Assembly (NCBI GenBank): GCA_030280995.1
Contig: JASXTE010000001.1
Span: 13,487,001-13,551,000 of the forward strand
From: Hemileia vastatrix
Taxonomy: Eukaryota > Basidiomycota > Pucciniomycetes > Pucciniales > Zaghouaniaceae
Length of the DNA stretch: 64,000 nt
Direction of reading: 5' to 3'
Shown in pieces: positions 46,501 through 58,600 of this stretch (the first letter of the stretch is position 1; every line of letters starts with the position of its first letter). A program made the position numbers and the translations under genes. The notes under the pieces were generated by a model that made no database searches, was not told where the DNA came from, and worked only from the letters and a program-made list of their open reading frames with translations.

Positions 46501-47400
46501 CAAAAAAAAATAGAAGAGAAGATATTGAAATAGAGGGAAAAGAAAAAGAGAAGAAAAAACTGTATATAGTTTTATCTTGAATATTTGTTAAATTTTGTTG
46601 TTAAATTTTGTTGTTAAATTTTGTTCAAATATATTAATTAAAAAGAAAATTGAAAATTGAAATTAAAATTGAGAGAGAAAAAAAATTTTTTTTTATTTAG
46701 TTTTAATTTATTTTTTTAAAGTTTTAATTTAATTTTAGTGGTTCAGATAAAAAGAAGATAAAAAGAAAAGTTGTTTTAGAGAAAATTTTAAAAAGAAAAA
46801 AGATGTTTTTTTTGAAATAAAATTTTTTAGAAGAAGAAAAAAATGATTTAAATAATGAAATATTTTGGGTTTGAAGATAATTGAAAAATAAGATGGTTTT
46901 GAGTTGTTTTGTGAAGATGTTGATAGTTGAGAATTGTTTATACAGAAGAAAAGAAAAAAGAAAAAGGAAAATTAATATGAAATTTTGAGTTTGAAAAATA
47001 AAAAAAAATTGAATTTAGATTGAGTTGAAGTTGTAAAAAGAATATAACAAAAAATTGAAAAGAAATAAAAACCTAATTTGGTGTAATAAGATTTAGAGAA
47101 ACAGAAATTTTGATTTGGTTTTGATTTTTGATTTTATTGATTTTAGTTTTATTTTAATTTTATTTTGATTTATTTTTTAATTATTTAGGGTTTTATAAAA
47201 ATGAAAAATATATATGAAATTTAAAATATAATTTCGAAGTGAAAAGAAAAGAAAAGAAAAGTTTTCAAAAAGTTTTAAGGAAAGAAAATTGAGTTTAAGG
47301 TTTATGTTTTTTAGGATATTTTATATTAAAATATTTTAAAATTTCAGGAGCATTTAAAACATTAATGGCTGGATTCAAAGATGTTTTATTTTAGTCATTG
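46501..47400. repeat. AT-rich low-complexity spacer inside Gypsy-C copy 2
   Basis: Runs of GAAAAGAAAA, TTTTAATTT and TTGTTGTTAAATTTTG. No coding signal. It separates the antisense gene from pol and is absent from copy 1, where the two abut. Confidence 0.6.
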
Positions 47401-47579
47401 AGGTAACCTTCCCATTCTGTGAGGTATTGAAGCTTCCCCTTGTGCCTTCTTGAATCAAGGATGCAACTTACTTCCCACTTTAGATGATCTTCTACTTTGA
47501 CTGTTTCTGGAGGAGGTTGGTTCTTTCCTGGGTATATTTCTCAATCAAGTTCCAGAAGAGATATGTGGGAAGAAGGATA

Positions 47580-48867
47580 AATTGATTTCCATTGTAAAGG
47601 TAACTTGAGTCCAAATGCATTTTTAGAGACTTCAGCCTCTATTTTGAATGGACCTAAGCACTTTTCCAATAGTTTCTCTGATGGTCAAGTTGTTTGAATG
47701 TTTTTAGAGTCAACCCATACTTTATTTCCTGGTTTAAAGGTGGAGCAGATTTTCAATGTTTGTTGGCCTGTTCCTTATAGCTTTAAATTTCCACTTGAAG
47801 GTTAGATTGGAGTTTGCCTTGAAGTCATAAAATTGTTTTACGATAGTTTTTAGAAGGATGATTAATTCCTATATGAATTGGATTTAATTGTTGATTTTGT
47901 CTATAGATTTCTTTTGAAAGGGGATTGTTTTGTTGAAGAATGTGCTTAGTTGTTATAAAAAAATTTGGCCAATGGTAACCATGTGGTCCAATCATCTTTT
48001 TGGTAATTGAAGTACATTCAAAGATATTGTTTAAGGATTTGGTTGATTCTTTTGGTTTGTCTGTTGGTTTCCGGATGATAGGTGTTGGAAATATTCCTTT
48101 TAATATTTTGTGGTCAACAAAGTTAAGTCCAGAAAGTAGAAACAAATAGGGATCCTCTACCTGAAATAATATCAGTGGGTAAACCATGTTTTTAAAATAC
48201 AAATTATGGAAATTATTTAACTAAATCTTCTGCAGTTGCACTAGTATTAGTTTTAGTAAAAATAGAAATTTTAGAGAATCTATCAGCTATGACTAATATA
48301 GCATCAAAGTTATCTGATGGAGGTAATTGAGAAATAAAATCTATTGAAATTAATTCCTTTGGTTTAGAGGGAATTGGAAGTGGTTGAAGCAACCCATACT
48401 TCCTTTTTCAAGCTACCTTGTTCCCATTTCATTCATAATAGGCTTTAATATAGGTATTAATTTCCATGGTTATTCCTGGACAGAAGAAATCCCTTGCTAT
48501 TAACTGTAAGTTTTATCAACACCAAAATGACCAGCTAATGGAGAATTATTTCTACTATTAAAAATCCATAAGTTAATATCCTTATTGTCAGGTGCAGCTA
48601 CTCTACCTTTGAAGACTAACAGACCTGATTCTACACTAAATCCCTTGGTCCCTTTCTTTCAGATTAAGTTGATGAGATGTTAAAATTGATTCAATGAAAA
48701 TTGATTTTACATTTACTGGATCCTTTTAAGTAAATCACTGACCCTCTGCAGATAAACATCATTTTCACATGATAAAATATCTGGAACTGCACAATTTTAT
48801 TTCTGGGTGGTAAGTAGTAGTAAAATAAATTTTGGATAAGAACTCAGCCCACCTAGCCTGACATCTA
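47580..48867 (-). pseudogene. Gypsy-C Pol (copy 2), RNase H to integrase C-terminus
   Basis: Collinear with copy 1 at the DNA level: the post-integrase block at 47590-47660, the integrase Glu region at 48040-48075 (NRQTKRINQ, again Lys instead of Glu), NLFVSTFW-like and the first-Asp region at 48200-48345, and the HHCC/RNase H side up to AACTCAGCCCACCTAGCCTGACATC at 48860. Only one frame of more than 100 codons remains (48202-47825). It is truncated at 48868 by a CACAGG-type MITE end. Confidence 0.75.
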
Positions 48868-49255
48868 CACAGGGGGAAAAAATGTGAACTAGATGTTGAG
48901 TTCAGTTTTGGAACCCTATTCCATTCATGGGTGCATTTCTGTGACAAAACATGGAATGACACTTTTTGGGCCATTGGCATGACTCTAGAAGTAACAATTT
49001 TGTAGCCTGTGACTCTTTTGTTTGTATGATGTGAAATATCACCCTTTTTTACTTCTCCTGCCCCTTGTTCATTTATTCTTCTTCTCCTCAATCTTCATGA
49101 ATGATTCATTCTTTTTTTTGCTTTTATCATTAATTCTTGTTTTCACTCTCTAAATTAGATAAATTTCTTATTGTGATATAGTAAATGTTTTCTGGCCAAT
49201 TTTTTTTTCTTTTTACTCGCCACTTCATGATATTTTTCCTTTAAATCAGATTGAG
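48868..49255. repeat. CACAGG-type MITE end and unassigned AT-rich sequence
   Basis: Begins CACAGGGGGAAAAAATGTG and then AACTAGATGTTGAGTTCAG, shared with 18100-18178. A matching right terminus was not found before the LTR at 49256. Confidence 0.45.
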
Positions 49256-50313
49256 GACAATCCTATAGTACTAGCTATAGGCCTTGACCAAGGGAGTTGG
49301 AGTAAAACTGGAGATAAAAACCCCTGTGCCTTTGAAAAATACTAGGTGAGATTTATTTGCTACAGCAAATCAGAGACTGTTACCATACCCCTTCAAACAC
49401 ACTTCTTGACTGCTTTACAAGTCAAGAAAGTAGCCAATAGCAGACCACTGAGAACCAAAGAACCAGAAAACCTGAAATGCAGAGAGATCCACACCAGAAA
49501 CCAAAGACACAGTGCACTTGTTGCACAAACACAGCAAAATACTTGATGTAGGTTGCAAAGCTACAACAGAGAAATCAGTTTCCAAAGTTGAGTTAAATGA
49601 AGAACTAACCTTGTAACAAACACAGCCGATTGTGGTCAAAAAACAGTGAAAACTGAGTGAGAAACAATGATATAACTATCAGATGGTTGTATGATACTTA
49701 AAGTTGCCCCAAACTGTCTTATTCAGCATGTACACACAGACCACCTATCTCAAAATCTATGCACAGCAACTAATTTGGCGCTTTTGACAGCCAAATTGAA
49801 TAAAAACCCTCTAGAAATGCTTCACAGCCTTCTAAAACCAAGGCAGGCGGACCTCACAGGAGACAGAAACCCACCAAAAACATCTAATAAAGCCAAAAAT
49901 ACTTAGAAAAATCTATCACAACTACTAAAACCCTTAAAACACAAAATTAAGCTATGATAACCTTGGGACATAAAATATAGAGCCAATTTATCTCTACTTA
50001 ATTGTAATAAGCACTTAACTCTGAGACTTAAGGTTAGCCCGTTAAATACGAAAAACAAAATTACAGTGCTACCTTTTAGAAATGAAAAATGAGGAAATTA
50101 CCCCTTAAAGCTTGGAATATAAAAAATATCAACAAGACATCTAATATAGAGAAATTCTAGGGCTATCCAATGGTATTACCAACATACCCATAGGCTCAAA
50201 ATTAAATTAATAAAACCAATAAATACGTAATTCTTCAACCAATCTCAATCAAGTCATAAACAAACCACACCAAACAGACCAACAAAGGTCTCTTCCAATT
50301 TTGAAAGACAACA
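49256..50313 (-). repeat. Gypsy-D 3' LTR (LTR-D)
   Basis: 1058 bp, closely collinear with 62382-63424 (for example CAGACCACTGAGAACCAAAG, TAATTTGGCGCTTTTGACAG, CCCCTTAAAGCTTGGAATAT). Minus-strand start TGTTGTCTTTC, end ...TATAGGATTGTC. Confidence 0.85.
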
Positions 50314-50328
50314 TCCTCCCTCAAATTG
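50314..50328 (-). promoter_or_regulatory. Gypsy-D polypurine tract
   Basis: On the minus strand TTGAGGGAGGA immediately precedes the LTR start TGTTGTC. The same tract abuts the LTR at 33253. Confidence 0.7.
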
Positions 50329-50394
50329 AGAATGTCCCCATTCTTCTTCATGAGATCCACCATGTTCAGCTTTCTTTCAAAATCTGCCTCTGAG

Positions 50395-52184
50395 ATGGGC
50401 CCTTGCCAATACTGCATTGATAATAATCTAATCTGTGCCATCACACAACCAGCTCATCCATACAGAACCTCCTGTGATGTCTTCCAATCCATAAAAAAAA
50501 CTTGCTACAGACCTGGTCCATTATCATCTTTAACAGCTTCACCTTCACCTCAACCTGGTCCATCTTCTACCAGCACCAAAAGATCCAGGCCATCCATCCT
50601 GATACCAAGATTAGTCAAAAAACTACACCTGTCAGCCTAGATATCCCTAGGACTGAGTATTTCTTATACTTAAAATAAGATAACCTTAAGTACATTAAGC
50701 TTATATCTTAAAAATAAGGTTAAAACAATAATATATATGATTATATTACATATATATATAATTATTACTCTATTATATAAATTATAGTAGTTTAAATAGC
50801 TTATCAATAGCCTAATAATAATTATTAAGGTGTTAATGGAGTCATAATATACTTATCTTAAGTGATATTAAGTAATTATTGACATAAATAAGCTTATATG
50901 TATACATAAATCTCATATTCAGTGAAATATGCAGTATATTATGTATATTTAGGTATATAAGTGGGTTTTAGCCCCTTAATAGCCTATAAACTTTGTTTTT
51001 CTGCTTATTTTAGGTCATATGGACGTATCCAGTGGACTCACAACGCCTACAGAAGCATAAACATCTATTTCAGGCGCATACACTCAGTCTGGACAACTTA
51101 ATCTGCTTCCTTGGATGGATATTCACAGATTTATGGGTTGAGAGGTCATTGCTGGGTTAATATGGATGCTTGGGGATGCTATTGGGGCTTGTAAATTTCA
51201 TTTTTTTTCCTTTATATGCTTTGGGTTTCATTATATTCTCTTTGGATGAGTTATTTTACCTGTTTCTTTATGGTATCCGCTTTTATCTGGATTTTCTATT
51301 TATGGTATAGGTCTGTGTTATCATTAATTGTGATGGAGGGTCCTTACTGGAGGTCTGGGTGTTGAATATTCTTGAAGTGGATGCCATTGGGAGGTGATGG
51401 GCCCTCACAGTGCTGTAATTGCCAGGGATAGCAGTGACATCATCTGGATTGAAGGTCTGTGCACTCCAGTGGATTTTGGTATAAGTAAGAGAGGATTTTG
51501 ATGGTTATTAGACATCATTCACTTACTAAAATTCAAGCAAACATTAAAACACAATTATTCGCATTTAGAAATATATTATAAAGCCATTATAAATTAATAT
51601 TATCTTTATATAAGCTATAACTATATTATATTTATCTATTTTCCACTACTAGCACGCATTTAAATCCAAGTATTGTGAGTTTTATTTGAGTATAACTATT
51701 TTATTAGTCTTCCCCTGAGGTTTAATCACTAAATCATTCATCAATAAGTAGTAGGACCATAAATAAATACTATTATATCATACGTAAATACTAGATACAC
51801 TGACAACACCCTTCAAAGAAGAGTGCCAACACCACTACAGCAACCACTTCCACCATGCTTGGTCCATCTGATGGTAAAAAAAACTTTTATTACTTCTTTC
51901 TACTTTTAAAACTGATGAATTCTTAGTTCCTCCATCTTCTGGCAGTGATGATGAAAATGTAGGATCTATTGAACCGCCAACACCTAACTACTTTCCCACC
52001 ATTAAGGCCAAGTTTCAACAAGACTTCTCTGAGAAAAAACACCTCCTGCTATGCTACTTCCAATCCACTCCTGCTAGAAATCCACAGGATCTTGAGAAAA
52101 GGAAACATCTCATCCACAAGTTCAAGGCTAATTCTGAACACTTTGTTTCATCTCTTGATTCTCTTCTGCCACTTAACTCTTGAC
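50395..52184 (+). pseudogene. Antisense Zn2Cys6-like gene 1 of Gypsy-D, split by a solo LTR
   Basis: Starts MGPCQYCIDNNLICAITQPA and continues HPYRTSCDVFQSIKKTCYRP: C-x2-C-x6-C-x12-C-x2-F-x6-C, the Zn2Cys6 spacing with the fifth Cys replaced by Phe. A Ser/Pro-rich linker follows (LSSLTASPSPQPGPSST). The solo LTR-B (50630-51805, target site ACACC) splits the frame at KKLHPSKKSANTT; removing it restores continuity. Exon 1 ends in GPSD at 51873. A 53-nt intron (GTAAAA...TTCTTAG) leads to VPPSSGSDDENVGSIEPPTP and a C-terminal region (QQDFSEKKHLLLCYFQST, DLEKRKHLIHKFKANSEHFV) that stops at 52184. It begins next to the 3' LTR and reads toward pol, opposite to it. Apart from the insertion no stop is needed to explain it, so it was recently intact. 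Inferred DNA- or nucleic-acid-binding accessory protein. Confidence 0.7.
50630..51805 (+). mobile_element. Solo LTR, family LTR-B
   Basis: TGTCAGCCTAGATATCC...TAGATACACTGACA, 1176 bp, with a perfect 5-bp target duplication ACACC (50625-50629, 51806-51810). Fragments of the same family are at 8123-8527 and 15288-15768. Confidence 0.9.
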
Positions 52185-52842
52185 TGAACCTTTGACTTAT
52201 AAATCAAAATTCTTGACCACCCTCCAGACTTCCTGAATGTAGCCAATCATAAGAAATTCCTCAGTATACAGTCTTGGGGGACTCATCCTCAGTTTTAAGT
52301 CTTGGGGGACTAACAGCCCTCATTTTATAGTCTTTGGGGACTCAAAACCCTCATTTTATAGTCTTGGGGGACTCAAAACCTAAATCATAAATACAGAACC
52401 AAAGATGAAACCATTAAAGACCAAGGAAAATAGACTAACATTCTGAGGTAATTGTTCTACAGAGAAGCTAGCTCATCATTTACCCCCACTCTTGCCTTAA
52501 ATAAATTCAGAGACTCCCCCTTTGGATGCCCTCTGCCATATTTACACCAACACCACATTATCAGTTTATAGTCCTAAAGGACGCAACCATCAAACCATCC
52601 TCAGTTTATAGTCTTGGGGGACTATACCATTTTTCATTTTAAAGTATTGATGGACTGGCACAGTGTTCAGTTTAAAGTCTTTACAGACTTTCCACACTTT
52701 GCATAAAAAGACAAAACCAATTCCATGCACAATGCCCCACAACCAACCTACTGAACTTCCACTTTCTCTTCATCATCTACCCATCACTGATAAAAATTTC
52801 TTTCTTATCTCTTTTCTCTTCATTTTTGTCTCATCACAGATC
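52185..52842. repeat. AGTC...GACT palindromic motif array upstream of antisense gene 2
   Basis: AGTCTTGGGGGACT or variants occur about eight times (52280, 52306, 52331, 52360, 52579, 52609, 52645, 52676 approximately), each preceded by CAGTTTATA, CATTTTATA or CAGTTTAAA. One weaker hairpin of the GGTAA...TTACCCCC type lies at 52445-52490. The array ends about 150 bp before the ATG of the next gene; a CT-rich leader (CTTTTCTCTTCATTTTTGTC) fills the gap. Confidence 0.8.
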
Positions 52843-54390
52843 ATGGCTGGATCCCCTGATTTTGACCCAGATCTTCCTTGCTTCACTGCTCCAAAGGACT
52901 ATGCTTTCAAACAGTGTATCCACATGTGCAGACCTTGCACTTTCACTCTTCCAACTCCTGAGGCCAAACTCTACAACAGAGCCTGTGATTCTTGCAACTC
53001 CAAAAAGAAAAAAATGTGACAGAGACCCCAATTATCCTATACCACCAACTTCACCTTCACATAAATGCATCTCTAGATCTCCTACTTGATCCCCAGAACT
53101 TGGTCCTGCTTCTTCCTCTTTATCTTCAGCTTCATCCAGAAAATCATGGCAATCAGTTTCCAGAACACTCTTTAAAAGACCTGCTTTATCCTCTCAAGAA
53201 ACAGCCTTTATCTATTCAAATTCAGCTCAAACAGCTTCAAAATCAGCTCCCAGGCTGCTAGAGCGCATCCAGGTGGCCCGCCTGCCTTGCTAGGAAGCAA
53301 AAATTAGGCTCAAAACCTTCAACTTCTGCCATAAGACAGCCAAATTCTGCCAACAAACACCAATAACTCCACGCAAAAACCTCCTAGTTCTCCCAGAGCA
53401 ATGCACTCCAAATTTTCTATTTCCAAAAATGCCGAAAATTCAAAAACTTCTAAAAGACCTGCCAGAGGACCTCAAGAAGACACCAGTGCACCAAGCACTG
53501 CTCCCAGACAAAATTCTCACTCTCAATCAAGAAGAATCAACTACATCTCTCCTCTTCCAGCCAATTATTCCACTGAAAGTTCAATTTCTTCCATAACTTC
53601 ATCAAGAAGAGACAAATCAGCTTTCAGGTCACCTTCTCCTGCTCCATCCTACAACAACCCTGGTACTCCACCATCAGTACCCAACCAAACTAAACCAAGA
53701 AAAAATATTAACAACAAAAACAAAAGCCCTGCTGCTCCAACTAGGCCACAGGAATGTCCTCATCCTAGTTCATATTCTCAAAACCATTTGGAGGATGACC
53801 AAGGAAATCCATACCTCCACCTGGTTGATCCTCCTACTACATCCATTCAAAACCCTTCAACAGTCCAAATTCTGGCTGCTTAAAAAATTGATGAACTTCC
53901 AATCTGTAAGTACCAAATTAATTAATCTAATACCTTCAACAGAAAAAAATTACTAATCTAATTCTTCTGTTTAGTTGGCACCCTGCCTCCTGAAGCTACT
54001 ATTGGGACTGGAAAACCTCTGGAAACCCCATTGACACTGAATTACATTGATATGAAGCAACACCTAAGTATGATGTGTTCAAACATGCTTAAGGCCTTTG
54101 CTCTTCATGGGCCATTGAATAAATTTGAGAAGAACCTGAGAAATGAGCTTTTTTACAACTACTGGAAGATGTCCAGAATAATTAAGCACACCTTCCAGAA
54201 CTCCATCCCAGCCTCTTCTGTTTCCTCCCAAAAATTACCTTCAAATCCAGTTCCTGACCATTGCGATCCCTATACTCTCTCCAGCAGACTACACCACAAG
54301 GAACACAGTGCTTCCTCCAATCCCAACAAGAAGAAAAAACGCCAACATAATCCAGACCAACTTTCAGAAGCTTCTTCTTCCAGACATTAA
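52843..54390 (+). pseudogene. Antisense Zn2Cys6-like gene 2 of Gypsy-D, with intron
   Basis: Starts MAGSPDFDPDLPCFTAP. A cysteine cluster follows, QCIHMCRPCTFTLPTPEAKL, YNRACDSCNSKKKKC, whose second half (C-x2-C-x6-C) is the Zn2Cys6 signature; the last Cys is reached only by a shift within the A-run at 53011-53019. The middle is a long Ser/Pro/Lys-rich disordered region with stops and shifts (ARGPQEDTSAPSTAP, SAFRSPSPAPSYNNPGTPPS). A 69-nt intron (GTAAGT at 53906, TACTAAT branch-like, TTTAG at 53974) joins KIDELPI to GTLPPEATIGTGKPLETP. The C-terminal domain is alpha-helical in character (LSMMCSNMLKAFALHG, NKFEKNLRNELFYNYWKMSR) and ends in a basic tail (NKKKKRQHNP). Opposite in strand to pol. 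Not identified beyond the cluster; gag is encoded elsewhere, so this is an extra protein. Confidence 0.65.
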
Positions 54391-54639
54391 TTATAGAAAA
54401 AAGAAAATAATATATATTAATAAATAGAGAAAACAATAATAAGTAGCAAATATGTATAAAAAATTTTTATATTATTATTTTTTTTCATTTCTACACATAT
54501 TACTACTTAAAACTACTAACATACTAAAAAAAACTTGAAAAGAATTAAAAAAAATTGCCCCCAAAAATATGAGAGCTGAGAAATTAAAATTAAATGAATA
54601 ATAATAAGGTAAAATAAATAATAATTACAAATGGTATCC

Positions 54640-55600
54640 CCCAGCCAATCGATGAGCTGATCCCCTGATACCTTACCCACATCCAAGTGTACCTTGATGT
54701 TGATACACCTTTAAATAAATTTAAAAGATTTGATATAAAAAAATAGAAATTAAATTAAATAATAAAAATGAAATAAAGATGAAAAAGAAAATAGCATTGC
54801 CTGGCCAATTGATGATCCTTTCCCCACCAATGCTTGCCCACATCCAGGTGACCCTGTTGTGGTGATACAATATAATATTTATTTTTTATTATGATTTTTC
54901 CACCTCTTTACATCCTTATAACCCCCATAGAAAATTAAAAGAAAAAAAGAGAAAAAAAATCTAAAACTACTATCTAACCCAACCATAGCCACAAAATCAA
55001 TGAAAGAAAGAGAAAAAGTCCAGCTCCATAGAAGTTCCAGTCCAAGGAAATGATCACTGGGTGGGCTCCCTCCAATAAGTAAAAATGATGGGAGACCACC
55101 AGTGATCCACCACCAATCCAAAAAGACCATATCCAAGTCAGTTTAAAGTCATTGTGGACTTGAAACCTGAATAACAAAAACCAGAACTAGAATTCAACTA
55201 CGACAAACAAAATACTTGAAACAGACATAATGGGGTAACTGTTCTACAGAGCAGCCAGCTCATCAGTTACCCCCACACTTGCCAAAATAAAATCTAGAAG
55301 CCCCCCCCTGGGTACCTTCTAACAAAAACACAACATCCAACACAATAACCCAAAATCAATAAGCGTGAAGAGTCCAGCACTTGAAGACCAAAATAATTTC
55401 CAGTTTAAAATCATAGAGGACTAAAACCTGTGAAGAGAAACCAATACTAGGTTTCAACCAAATTAAGAGAAGGTTTTGGAAACAGAAAATCTGGGGTAAA
55501 TGTTCTACAGAGCAGCCAGCCCATCAGTTACCACTACACTTGCCAAGATAAAATCTAGAAGCCCCACCCAATTTTACCTTCTAACAAATAAGTTTCCAAC
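54640..55600. repeat. Hairpin-repeat block between pol and antisense gene 2 (Gypsy-D copy 2)
   Basis: GGTATCCCCCAG...CCTGATACC (54644-54682), a relative at 54800-54870, GATCACTGGGTGGGCTCCC...GGGAGACCACCAGTGATC (55049-55111), then GGGGTAACTG...CAGTTACCCCC at 55232-55273 and a weaker one at 55493-55533. AGTC-type motifs lie at 55147 and 55408. Same order as in 34162-34995. Confidence 0.85.
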
Positions 55601-55639
55601 AAAACAGATTCACAGCATCACCAAAATCCAAAATTTAAA

Positions 55640-58600
55640 TAATGGTCCATAGTTTATCCTCATTGCAGAGTCAATCTTCTTCACTTCTAGTGCCTATTGG
55701 GTAAAATCTTTTCACTTGGTCAGCAGCCACTCTCTTCTTTAAAACTGCACCATCTAACTCCTTCAAAACTTAAAAACCACTAGATACTTTATCTCTGACT
55801 CTGTAAGGCCCATTCCATCTGTCAGAAATAATTTTTCCCCACTGACTCTCCAAACTTCTATTATACACCAAAACCAAACAACCAGGTTTCAAGGGATTCC
55901 TGAGTCCATGAGCCAACTTCTTGTCCCAGTATCTGACTTATTGATTTCTTATCTTCATTATTCTAGAGTATTCCTTCTCTTGACATTTCTCTCTACATTC
56001 CAACTGTTTTATCCTTGCACAGAGAAAATATTCTGTTGAGAACACATCATCCCAATTAATTCCAAGATAAGAGACAGCTTCCAAATCCACTGGTAGAACA
56101 GCTTTCTGCCCAAACATTAATTTATAAGGGGAATAGCCAGTTGTCCATTTCACAGTGACCCTATCATCAAATAAAACCAAGGGTAAATAATGCCTCCATA
56201 TTTCTGCACTATCTCCACACATCTTCACCAAAGTGTTCTTGATAACTTGATGGCCTCTTTCAACCATGCCTTCAGCTTCAGGATAATAACATGTAGCCAC
56301 TCTTCCTTAAGAACCAATACTTACCACAGCTTCTTTGAATTCAGCTTCAAACTACTGCCCACCATCAACAGTCACTAGCTTCAGTAACCCATATATAAAC
56401 ATCCATTCCTTCTTCAAAAAATTCTGCCACATTTTTGGCAGTCAAATTAACCAGAGGCACTGCCTCAACCCAACCAGACAAATCATCCCTGGAAAAAATT
56501 AAGTATTTATACCTGCCCTCTTTGATATGGACAGCATCCAGACTGACTCTTCCAAAAACAGTTGATTAACCAGTAGCACAGCCAAACTCTTTAGGTTTCA
56601 AGTGACTTCATCTTTGAAATTCTTCACAAGATTGAACCCAACCCTGAACAGCCAATTTCATACCTGGCCACCACTATCTGTCTGCTACTCTCTTATAAGT
56701 CTCCCCAAAGCCTCTATGACAAAGTTCTTCATGAAAAGACTTCAACACCAACTCTTAACCCTTCTTCTGAGTCACCACTACTTGAGGATTTGGATGTCTC
56801 CTCCTCATCAACCTTCTTCCTGACACATAAAATCCAGGACATTTCTTCTTGATTGCCAGCCAAGTATCATCATCACAAATATCTGGCCTCTCCAAGGTTA
56901 ACAGATATTCAGCCATAGTAAAGTAAAACCCAGACTTAACCCAGTTCTCATCTTCAAAATCCAACAAAACAACATTCAATGGTACAAACCTGTCATCAAA
57001 ATCTCCAGTGTGCACATGAGCCACACAACCAGCCCAACCAGGACATCACTCCCTAAAATTTGGTACATTATTTTATTTCCACTGAATCTTAAGAGAATCC
57101 AGTTCACTAACAAAAAAACCATTATCTAATTTTAAGCCATCCCAAACAACAGCCCCATATTCATCAACAAAGACATACTGATCACCAGAATCAAGATCAG
57201 ATCCAGCCAGTTTAACCTCTTGGGGGAGGAGAGAATAATCTTCTAGTTTAGCCTCATAGGGGAGGAGAGAAAAATCTTCAGCACCCTTTGTGCTGTCCCT
57301 AACCACTGGGAAATCTTCATCAAATTCTTCTGAATCTGAATCTGAATCTGTGGGTGGTCTCCTTGATAAACTATTAGGCATTGTAAAAGTTTTTCTAGGT
57401 TTTTGTACTAGGTCAAAAGAAAAATGCTGAATAAATGCCACCCACCTATTCATTGGAGCATTTGGAAGACTAGGTGTGTTGATCTTTTGAAACAGAGATT
57501 TTTCATCCACCTGCAGCTCAAAGTGCTGCCCCCACAAAACAGTTTTCAGCTTCTTCAAAAAATTTTCTACACCACACAATTCCAACTTAGATTGAGTTTA
57601 TCTAGATTCAACCTCATTAAATACCACGGACTCATACCTTACTGGCCTGACCCTCCCAGTTTTATCTTCCTGAGACAAAACAGAACCAGCAGCAATATAA
57701 ATTGAGTCTACTACCAGATAAATTTTTCCAGCTCCCACTCCATAATCCAAATTGTGAAGAATAATATCTTCACCTGCCACATTCTTCAACTTCTGAAAAG
57801 CCTCTTCACACTCTTCAGTCCATACCCACTCTGTGTCTTTCCTGGTCAACCTCCTTAAAGGTGAAGCCAACAAAGAAAAATATTTAATAAAAGTTATGAC
57901 ATACACACAAACCCCCAAAAATCCCCTGACTTCAATAGTATTTTTAGGCCTTGGCCATGACTGAATTTTATTAACCTTTTTCTTTGCCATAATCCTTCCC
58001 TCTTTATATACCACATGACCCAAAATTTCCAGAGAAGGAACACAACAAAAAAACTTTGACCCAGAAATGGTCAAACCAGCCTCTTCAATCCTAAACAATA
58101 CTCTCTCTAGAGTAATTTCATATTCCCAAACAAACCTCCTTATACCTGGGTTCTACTTTGGCACCTCATTCCCATAATCAGTGGATGTTCCTCTGATTCC
58201 ACCATCATCAATAAAAATACCAGCATGAGTAAGAACCTCATCCTGAAAAATCCAAGCCATTTGTGCTTGATATACTGCTTCTAAATTAGTTTCTACTTGA
58301 GTCAACCTAGTGAGCTGAAACCTTCCAAAAGGATTCTCAAAAGTTGTAAGTGGCTGTGAATCTGTGTTAAGCTCCCTTTCATCATAACCACCCATAATAT
58401 CACCCAAAACATAACACACCCTTCCAGAAAAAGCTTTAACAAAGTCCTCTTCACTTAGAAGCATCCCAGCATCCTTTACAGTGACTCTATTCAAGGCTCT
58501 AAGAACATGCATCACCCTCAGCTTTCCATTCTGCTTCTTTACACAGAAAAACGGATTTGAGCAACTAGATGTTGATTGTTTTTATAAACTAGTCCTGAAT

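Noticed and set aside
49346..49906. Conserved frames in LTR-D (matched at 62472-63032)
   Set aside because: Both are within LTRs and are alike because the LTRs are; no start context or domain supports coding.
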